NCBI RefSeq assembly: GCF_020010925.1
Contig: NZ_JAGJBZ010000001.1
Location: 124,001 to 188,000, forward strand
Origin: Streptomyces griseiscabiei
GTDB lineage: Bacteria > Actinomycetota > Actinomycetes > Streptomycetales > Streptomycetaceae
Reading direction: 5' to 3'
Length of the DNA stretch: 64,000 nt
Shown: positions 61,685-64,000 of the stretch, piece by piece
How positions within the stretch are numbered: position 1 is the first letter of the stretch
How the letters are laid out: each line of letters begins with the position of its first letter
Program-made: the position numbers and the translations under genes
Notes under the pieces: generated by a model
Told to the model about the DNA's origin: nothing
Seen by the model: only the letters and a program-made list of their open reading frames with translations
Databases searched by the model: none

Positions 61685-64000
61685 ATGGCCGTGGCTGCCG
61701 CTCCCCACGCACCCCACTTCGAGCACCTCACCGACCCCTCCCCCGTGCGGGGCATCGGAACGGGCTCGCCCCGACTGTCCTGGACGGTTCCGCACGCGGA
61801 CCCGGACTACCGGCAGACCGCCTACGAGGTGGAGATCCTGCGCGGTGGACGCGCCGAGCGCCACCGGGTGCACAGCGCCGAACAGGTGCTGGTGCCCTGG
61901 CCCGCCGCGCCGTTGGGATCCCGTGAGTTCGCCTCGGTCCGCGTGCGCGTGGCGCACGGCTCCGACTGGAGCGAGTGGAGCGGGCGTTCCGTCGTGGAGG
62001 CCGGGCTGCTCGACGCCGCCGACTGGTCCGCGGCCTTCGTCAGCCCGGTGGCCATCGGTGGCCTGCGGATGCCGGCACCGGTGCTGCGTGGGTCCCTGCA
62101 CGTGCCGGGCGAGGTGCGCAGGGCCCGCCTCTACGCCACCGCGCACGGCGTGTACACCGCCACGCTCAACGGCCGCCGCGTCGGCGACCAGGTCCTCGCA
62201 CCGGGCTGGACCGCGTACGAACACCGGCTGCGCTACCAGACGTACGACGTCACGGACCTGGTGCGCGAGGGCGACAACGAACTGGACGTCCTGCTGGGCA
62301 ACGGCTGGTACCGCGGACGCCTGGGCTTCAACGGCGAACGCGCCCTGTACGGCGACCGGCTCGCCCTCCTGGCACAGCTGGAGGTCACCACCGACGACGG
62401 TCAGGTGCACACACTCGCCACGGACGGCACCTGGACCGCGCGGGAGAGCGAGGTGCTCGCCGACGACCTCTACGACGGTCAGCGCACCGACCTGCGACGG
62501 CGCGACGCGCGCTGGCACGCGGCCGGCGACGCCGTGGAGGTGGTCCCGGGCGACCTCGGACGCCTCGTCGCACCGGAGGGGCCGCCCGTCCGGGTCGGCA
62601 GTCTCCTGCCCGCCGAGAAGGTGTGGACGACACCCGCCGGCCGCACTCTGGTCGACTTCGGCCAGAACGCGGTGGGCTGGGTGCGGTTGAGGGTGCGCGG
62701 GCTGGTGCCCGGCAGCGAGGTCGTCGTCCGGCACGCGGAGGTCCTGGAGAACGGTGAGCTCGCGACCGCTCCCCTGCGCTCCGCCGAGGCGACCGACAGC
62801 TATCTGGTCACCGGCGCGTCCGAGGAGACGCTGGAGCCCTCCCTCACCTTCCACGGCTTCCGTTACGCGGAGGTGTCGGGTGTGCCCGGTCTGCGCGCCG
62901 AGGACGTGGACGCCGTGGTGATCGGCTCCGACCTGCGCCGTACCGGCTGGTTCAGCTCCTCCCACGCCCTGCTCGACCGCTTCCACGAGAACGTGGTGTG
63001 GAGCATGCGCGGCAACTTCCTCGACGTCCCCACGGACTGCCCCCAGCGCGACGAACGGCTCGGCTGGACCGGGGACATCCAGGTGTTCGCGCCCACGGCC
63101 ATGTTCCTGTTCGACAGCGCGGGCTTCCTCGGCTCCTGGCTCGCGGACCTGGCCGCCGAACAGCAGCCCGACGGGTCGGTGCCGTATGTGGTGCCGGACG
63201 TGATCCGCACGCCCTCGCCCGCCGCGACGGCCTGGGGCGACGCCGCCGCGCTGGTCCCCTGGACGCTGTATCTGCGCACCGGCGACCACGGCATCCTGGA
63301 GCGTCAACTGCCCAGCATGCGCGCCTGGGTCGACCATGCGGCGGGGCTCGCCGGCCCCGACCGCCTCTGGTCGGGGGGCTTCCAGTTCGGCGACTGGCTC
63401 GACCCGACGGCTCCCCCGGAGGACGCCGCCCGTGCCAAGGCGGACCCGGACGTGGTGGCCACCGCGCACCTGGCCCGCTCGGCGGAGGTCGTGGCCGAGG
63501 CCGCGCGTGTACTCGGTCGCACGGCGGAGGCCGACCGGTACGCCGCCCTGGCGGCCGAGGTACGTACGGCGTTCGCCCACGCGTACGTCACCCGGACCGG
63601 CCGGATCCTCTCCGACGCCCCCACGGTGTACGCGCTGGCCGTCCAGTGGGCCCTGCTGTCCGACGCCGAGCAGCGCGAGCACGCCGGGCGGAGGCTGGCG
63701 GACCTGGTCCGCGCGAACGCGTTCCGCATCAGCACCGGCTTCGTGGGAACGCCGCTGGTGACCGACGCGCTGGTCGCCACCGGACACGTCGACGTCGCCT
63801 TCCGGCTGCTGTTCCAGACCGGGTGCCCGTCGTGGCTCTACCCGGTGACGATGGGCGCCACCACGATCTGGGAGCGCTGGGACAGCATGCTGCCTGACGG
63901 CAGCGTCAACACCGGTGGGATGACGTCGTTCAACCACTACGCGCTCGGCGCCGTCGCGGACTGGCTGCACCGCACCGTCGCCGGGCTGGCCCCCGCCGCG
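61685..64000 (+). CDS. GH78 alpha-L-rhamnosidase (C-terminus beyond right edge)
   Basis: 772 codons in the window, still open. ATG with GGAG upstream; no signal peptide, so intracellular. N-terminal beta-sandwich (FEHLTDPSPVRGIGTGSPRLSW), a carbohydrate-binding-like segment (YTATLNGRRVGDQVLAPGWT, LLGNGWYRGRLG), then the (alpha/alpha)6 barrel with DCPQRDERLGWTGD carrying the catalytic acid, and TTIWERWDSMLPDG. Typical length is about 900-1050, so the C-terminal beta domain is missing here. It removes L-rhamnose from pectic or flavonoid glycosides. Promoter is under the LacI operator. Confidence 0.92.
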   Translation, partial: MAVAAAPHAPHFEHLTDPSPVRGIGTGSPRLSWTVPHADPDYRQTAYEVEILRGGRAERHRVHSAEQVLVPWPAAPLGSREFASVRVRVAHGSDWSEWSGRSVVEAGLLDAADWSAAFVSPVAIGGLRMPAPVLRGSLHVPGEVRRARLYATAHGVYTATLNGRRVGDQVLAPGWTAYEHRLRYQTYDVTDLVREGDNELDVLLGNGWYRGRLGFNGERALYGDRLALLAQLEVTTDDGQVHTLATDGTWTARESEVLADDLYDGQRTDLRRRDARWHAAGDAVEVVPGDLGRLVAPEGPPVRVGSLLPAEKVWTTPAGRTLVDFGQNAVGWVRLRVRGLVPGSEVVVRHAEVLENGELATAPLRSAEATDSYLVTGASEETLEPSLTFHGFRYAEVSGVPGLRAEDVDAVVIGSDLRRTGWFSSSHALLDRFHENVVWSMRGNFLDVPTDCPQRDERLGWTGDIQVFAPTAMFLFDSAGFLGSWLADLAAEQQPDGSVPYVVPDVIRTPSPAATAWGDAAALVPWTLYLRTGDHGILERQLPSMRAWVDHAAGLAGPDRLWSGGFQFGDWLDPTAPPEDAARAKADPDVVATAHLARSAEVVAEAARVLGRTAEADRYAALAAEVRTAFAHAYVTRTGRILSDAPTVYALAVQWALLSDAEQREHAGRRLADLVRANAFRISTGFVGTPLVTDALVATGHVDVAFRLLFQTGCPSWLYPVTMGATTIWERWDSMLPDGSVNTGGMTSFNHYALGAVADWLHRTVAGLAPAA

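Noticed and set aside
61601..63970. 789-aa minus-strand ORF opposite GH78
   Set aside because: Shadow; the plus strand encodes an intact GH78 barrel.

Overview
This window is high-GC actinobacterial DNA, almost certainly from a Streptomyces. Third-position GC is very strong, GTG and TTG starts are common, genes are often coupled through ATGA or GTGA overlaps, and the content (modular PKS, PAS-LuxR regulator, Tat esterase, many glycoside hydrolases) fits that genus. I see no rRNA, tRNA, CRISPR array or insertion sequence.

Region 1 (1-19.5 kb) is the most notable part. A minus-strand, translationally coupled operon encodes an ACP, a FabZ-like hotdog protein, a ketosynthase, a short KS-like protein, an acyl-AMP ligase and two modular type I PKSs, the second cut by the left edge. 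Divergently encoded are a PAS-LuxR regulator and a ThiF-nitroreductase fusion. From memory, this is the gene set of the coronafacoyl phytotoxin (coronafacic acid) clusters of Pseudomonas syringae (cfa1-7) and Streptomyces scabies (cfa genes with cfaR and the ThiF-type orf1). A near-consensus PAS-LuxR operator lies upstream of the cfa1 homologue. Sequence differences (a YASH-type extender AT, a Gln in place of the catalytic acid in Cfa2, an altered DH motif in Cfa7) suggest a variant product.

Region 2 (19.8-31 kb) holds a secreted subtilisin-like protease, a coupled minus-strand pair (162 and 1431 aa) of unknown function, and a plus-strand run of a small hypothetical protein, a seven-repeat WD40 propeller, another small hypothetical protein and a second, divergent WD40-like protein.

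Region 3 (30.9-45.2 kb) is catabolic and regulatory. It has a TetR / YtcJ-like amidohydrolase / APC permease module with two matching operator sites, a TPR-like hypothetical, a SpoIIE-type phosphatase with a MASE1 membrane protein, a TetR-crotonase operon with a 19-bp palindrome, and an IclR-controlled sugar-acid locus (IlvD/EDD dehydratase, SDR, FAH-family hydrolase, zinc alcohol dehydrogenase, decayed SDR).

Region 4 (45.2-64 kb) is a plant-polysaccharide utilisation locus: GH42, GH43, MFS transporter, GH3, a Tat-exported PKD-containing esterase-like protein, an Opp/Dpp-family ABC transporter with a fused permease-ATPase, a LacI regulator and a GH78 alpha-L-rhamnosidase cut by the right edge. 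Two matching LacI-type operators sit at the predicted start sites of the ABC and GH78 promoters. The substrates suggested (rhamnose, galactose, arabinose/xylose) point to pectin side chains. With the phytotoxin-like cluster, they suggest a plant-associated strain.
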